Source of the DNA: Mercurialis annua
Lineage: Eukaryota; Streptophyta; Magnoliopsida; Malpighiales; Euphorbiaceae
NCBI RefSeq assembly: GCF_937616625.2
Contig: NC_065571.1
Span: forward strand, 27,602,201-27,666,200
Direction of reading: 5' to 3'
Length of the DNA: 64,000 nucleotides
How positions within the stretch are numbered: the first letter of the stretch is position 1; each line of letters opens with the position of its first letter. Positions 60,611 through 64,000 of this stretch are shown piece after piece. The notes beneath the pieces were generated by a model, which worked only from the letters and a program-made list of their open reading frames with translations, searched no databases and was not told the origin of the DNA. The position numbers were made by a program, and so were the translations under genes.

Positions 60611-61489
60611 TGTCACGACCCATTTTCATGAATCGTGACCGGCGCTAGGGCATGGGTAATGCGGTACCAACACCTGTAGCTAGCCTTCCTTATAACATAC
60701 AATTACAATAAACCTGCAGAAAACCAATGCTCGCGGGAACCAAGACTTCAGCCTCATTCTAGCAGTTATAATATTCAACATTTAATATAACATGCTTTCC
60801 AAAACTAGTCTTAAATAGGCATAACATAAACCAATGTAAATAATGTAACATGCCAAAGCAATATAACTAGTCGGACCAATCTGACAAACAACTGTAATAA
60901 TAATAGAAACGTCTAGTTACTACTGCGGTCTAAGAATAAAATAGTTTGACAGTTTATCAAAATAAATAAAACCTCCGAAAAACGTAAAGACGGAGATCAG
61001 CTGACTCTCTCAAATCATAACTCTAGAAAATAGGGAAAACAACAGGGTCAGATATACTGAGATGAGTTTATACCACTATTTACATTTATTAAGTGGAAAA
61101 CCTTTAAAACCGTTTAGAACATTTAATAACGATATTACGATTAATAGTTGGAACCCTAATCCACAATTCTAAATATATCCATAATCCAATAGGCCTGGTC
61201 CCGAGAGCTAAACTACACCGAGTTACCACTGACCACACTTTTACCATATCCAGAGTCCCGAGAGTTGTGCTATACCGAGTTACTCTATTTGGTCCCGAGA
61301 GCTATGCTAACACCGAGCTACCACATTTCACAATATACCTTACCCAGATCATTACCGATGCGCACACAGTCATAATGATGCCCATTAGTTAGCATGTTCC
61401 AACTAAGACCCATAATATAAAAACAGTTCGAATTATACGTACAGCATATATATTTAATATTAAAATAACAATTTACTTAATAAAGCGGC
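60611..61489 (-). repeat. Partial 5' LTR of element D
   Basis: These 879 bp hold the downstream part of the LTR: the CTGACCC block (61042-61068), three tag copies (61197-61324) of the C type, and the terminal GTCACGA hairpin. The break at 61489 lies in the sequence matching TTTACCGCTTTATTAAG of C. Confidence 0.85.
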
Positions 61490-62045
61490 TGTTGGGTTTT
61501 TTTGGTTCATAACGCAGCGGAATTTCAAAAATTTATCTAAAAACCCAAACCAAGATCCATGTAATTCGAATTAACAGAATAATTACTTACTTGTATGTCG
61601 AATTCAACAGCAATGTAGGAAGGAAGGAGGTGGTTCACTTTGGTGATACCTGGCCTCGGATCAGAAACGCCTCCAAAAGAACGCGTCCTCTACGAGTATC
61701 CACACGAACAGACCTTAGCCAAAACTAGTGCTTGTGTGCTAGCACTATTGCTTCACAAGCAATTTCGAATTTTAGTGATTTAGTGAATAATGAATTTCGT
61801 GATTCTCAAACCAACTGCTTAATGAGTATTTATAGTGATAAATAACACTAGGGTTTGAGACAAATTCGAATTTCAATCTCATTGCAATTCTACAAGTTTA
61901 TTTTTATCAAAAACTCCTTTTTGATAATTATCCATATATATATTAATTACTATATTTATTATCTTCCAAAAATAATAAATTAAGGAAAACACTTATCCTT
62001 AAATTTCGAATTAATATATATATTTATTAATATATATATATTACG

Positions 62046-62137
<92 letters not shown>

Positions 62138-63072
62138 TCACTTAATCACATTGGGCTTGTACAACCCATAACTGTTTTGGGCCTGTTCTTAGTGTGCGAC
62201 CCTGTAGGTTCATATAACGTTGGCAGTAGGCTCGAAATCCCTATTTCAGCCCACAAGTCATAAGTGGCCTCTAGCAAGACATTATGACTACCCAAATTAT
62301 ATGAATATCGATAATCCGATTTAACCAATTACAATAATATTTTAATCCCTTTGTCTCTCGATATCCAGATTGAATATAAGGCATAGTTATGTCATCCTTA
62401 TAACATTCAATCATTAGTTTCTTGACTCTAAGTAGACTGAAAATGATAACTTCTTATCAATTAGCATGGCTATGCATTTTCTTCAGTCTATCTTTTTCAA
62501 GGGGTCCATAGATATCTTACTCATATAAATGAGGGACAAATTCCTTCTCAGTCACTCACATTTCTCACATAGTTACTTTCATATCCAATGACAATCTATT
62601 CCATTATCCTGTTAAAGATAATGTAAGACTGTATCAAAATATGAAATAGCTATGTAGAAATCCATGATGATTTCAAGGTCAAAGGATTATACTAATAGAA
62701 CTGTAATGAGAATTACTTATGACAGTGATCTATGTAGTATTCTCACAGTGGGTCATCCAGTGCCTTATTTCTCAAATAGCACCTATGATTTGACTTAATA
62801 TCTCATATACATGATTAGTAAAACATAATCATCAGTCAACATCATACTAGTCTCAATGTTCTATTTAGACTAGGGATAGATGATATATAATTCTTTTATT
62901 AAACCTAAGGGTTCTACTATCAAGTCACATACTCGATGGCCTTAGAAAGAATTAACCATTCAAGTATTTTAATCATTAATATAAAATGATAAAAAACTGC
63001 CAATCAATAAATAATAAAATGATAAAGTCAAAACATGGTCAAACATGATTGACCTAGTGCATATCACTAACA
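61490..63072 (-). repeat. 3' LTR of the copia element
   Basis: The minus strand begins TGTTAGTGATATGC and ends AACCCAACA, 1583 bp in total. A (TA)n microsatellite interrupts it at 62049-62133. The short frames inside it are not genes. Confidence 0.88.
62049..62133. repeat. (TA)n microsatellite in the copia LTR
   Basis: About 42 uninterrupted TA units lie here, with shorter TA runs just to the left. Length may be uncertain in assemblies. Confidence 0.95.
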
Positions 63073-63083
63073 ATCTCCCACTT
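63073..63083 (-). other. Polypurine tract of the copia element
   Basis: On the minus strand AAGTGGGAGAT lies directly before the TGTTAGTG start of the LTR and just after the pol stop codon. Confidence 0.85.
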
Positions 63084-63086
63084 GCA

Positions 63087-63998
63087 CTAGGCCCAATCTA
63101 CATTAAATCTAATTCCCATGGACCTAGTATGACTCTCATGCTTAGGCTGTGGAAGAGCCTTAGTTAGCGGATCAGCAACATTATCATTTGTCGAAACTCT
63201 GCATATCTTCACGGCTCCTCTCTCAATGATTTCTCGAATGAGATGATAACGTCTAAGTATGTGTTTGGATCGCTGATGTGATCTGGGCTCCTTTGCTTGT
63301 GCTATGGCCCCATTGTTATCACATAACAAGTTCACTGGATCGGATATACTAGGAACAACTCCTAATCCAGTTATGAACTTTTTGATCCAAACAGCCTCCT
63401 TAGCTGCGTCTGAAGCAGCTATATACTCAGCTTCTGTTGTAGAATCAGCAACGGTGTCCTGCTTCGAGCTTTTCCAGCTAAAAGCACCTCCATTCAAACA
63501 AAACACATATCCTGACTGTGATTTATAATCATCAATGTCAGTTTGGAAGCTAGCGTCTGTGTAACCCTTTACAATCAGCTCATCTTCCTGACCACCATAT
63601 ATCAAGAATGCATCCTTGGTTCTTCTCAAGTACTTAAGGATGTTCTTAACTGCTGCCCAGTGACTTTCACCTGGATTTGACTGGTATCTGCTCGTTGTAC
63701 TCAAAGCATACGAGACATCAGGTCGAGTGCACAACATTGCATACATGATAGATCCAATAGCAGAAGCATATGGAATCTTACTCATGCGGTCTCGCTCATC
63801 CTGTGTCTTAGGACACTGAGTCTTGCTGAGACTGATGCCATGTGACATTGGCAAGAATCCTCTCTTGGAGTCTTGCATACTAAACCTGTTTAATACCTTA
63901 TCAACATAAGTGCTTTGACTTAGGCCAATGAGTCTTCTAGATCTATCTCTATAGATCTTGATGCCTAATATATAAGCAGCATCGCCCAAGTCTTTCAT
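63087..63998 (-). CDS. pol: Copia pol polyprotein, C-terminal reverse transcriptase and RNase H (partial)
   Basis: These 303 residues are the end of a Ty1/copia polyprotein whose frame continues past the window, so the Met at 63998 is not the true start. Residues 1-140 are the C-terminal reverse transcriptase (MKDLGDAAYILGIKIYRD, then IGSIMYAMLCTRPDVSYAL near 81-99). Residues 141-290 are RNase H, which removes the RNA strand during cDNA synthesis. Its catalytic acidic residues are visible: Asp148 in YTDASF, Glu189 in TEAEY, Asp227 in LLCDNNG. The ending NVADPLTKALPQPKHE is typical of plant copia elements. The frame is open and ends just before the purine tract, as expected of a little-decayed element. 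Confidence 0.95.
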   Translation of the reverse strand: MKDLGDAAYILGIKIYRDRSRRLIGLSQSTYVDKVLNRFSMQDSKRGFLPMSHGISLSKTQCPKTQDERDRMSKIPYASAIGSIMYAMLCTRPDVSYALSTTSRYQSNPGESHWAAVKNILKYLRRTKDAFLIYGGQEDELIVKGYTDASFQTDIDDYKSQSGYVFCLNGGAFSWKSSKQDTVADSTTEAEYIAASDAAKEAVWIKKFITGLGVVPSISDPVNLLCDNNGAIAQAKEPRSHQRSKHILRRYHLIREIIERGAVKICRVSTNDNVADPLTKALPQPKHESHTRSMGIRFNVDWA

Positions 63999-64000
63999 TG

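Larger units (their letters stand above)
58630..61489 (-). mobile_element. Element D, main fragment (right of C): partial LTR, PBS and interior
   Basis: Read on the minus strand this has a truncated LTR (61489-60611), a PBS, and about 2 kb of non-coding interior. The interior matches that of B down to about B position 25430 (GCTCGTGC..., TCGAGCGTTA), after which it jumps to LTR-type sequence. An internal deletion therefore removed the rest of the interior and the start of the 3' LTR. The right end is cut by the copia LTR. Confidence 0.82.
61490..64000 (-). mobile_element. Ty1/copia retrotransposon, 3' end (continues beyond window)
   Basis: A minus-strand copia element is inserted in the LTR of D. 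Visible parts are the 3' LTR (61490-63072), the purine tract (63073-63083) and the C-terminus of pol. The 5' part and the second target duplication lie outside the window. RNase H motifs and an LTR near 1.6 kb suggest a Tork/Angela-like lineage; this assignment is tentative. Confidence 0.92.

Noticed and set aside
62140..62330. 60-aa minus frame (62146-62328) in the copia LTR
   Set aside because: Within the non-coding LTR, no domain; chance frame.
63304..63528. 74-aa plus-strand frame
   Set aside because: Antisense shadow of copia RNase H.

Overview
The window is heterochromatic DNA from a flowering plant. The evidence is initiator-tRNA-Met primer-binding sites, a complete Ty3/gypsy element of the Athila type, a Ty1/copia element, long non-coding LTR retrotransposons, and a large AT-rich tandem array. 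No single-copy host gene, tRNA gene or rRNA gene was found. I cannot name the species; a pericentromeric or other repeat-rich location is likely but inferred.

Layout. (1) 1-12385 and 44085-47191 are two halves of one satellite array, a mosaic of a 29-bp and a 30-bp unit with higher-order repeats. (2) The array is split by a three-level nest. LARD-like element A (12386-44084, target duplication AAAGC) carries element B (21995-43091, duplication AGTAC) in its 3' LTR, and B carries an Athila-type element (25549-38254, minus strand, duplication GTTTT) in its internal domain. LTR divergence by eye follows the nesting order: A about 3%, B about 1%, Athila about 0.3%. (3) 47192-61489 is a truncated, mosaic minus-strand element D interrupted by full-length non-coding element C (47809-58629, duplication ATTCA). 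(4) 61490-64000 is the 3' end of a minus-strand copia element that continues past the window.

Coding capacity. Only three reading frames look real: Athila gag-pol (1760 aa, uninterrupted), the Athila ORF downstream of pol (448 aa), and the copia reverse transcriptase/RNase H C-terminus (303 aa, partial). Elements A, B, C and D have LTRs, primer-binding sites and polypurine tracts but no coding capacity, so they must be moved by proteins supplied in trans.

What may be new. The non-coding families share cis structures beyond the usual retrotransposon signals: (a) a roughly 200-bp internal block closed by an inverted repeat around TAATTGTGC; (b) arrays of short LTR repeats whose flanking stems differ in sequence yet still pair; (c) a row of six perfect or near-perfect hairpins in the LTR of A; (d) a 7-bp-stem hairpin with an AGGA loop just before the polypurine tract, also present with a different stem in the unrelated Athila element; (e) a possible LTR-embedded leader intron. 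The Athila spacer carries a 106-bp palindromic tandem repeat whose core recurs in its LTRs. These are the best candidates for an undescribed cis-acting RNA system.
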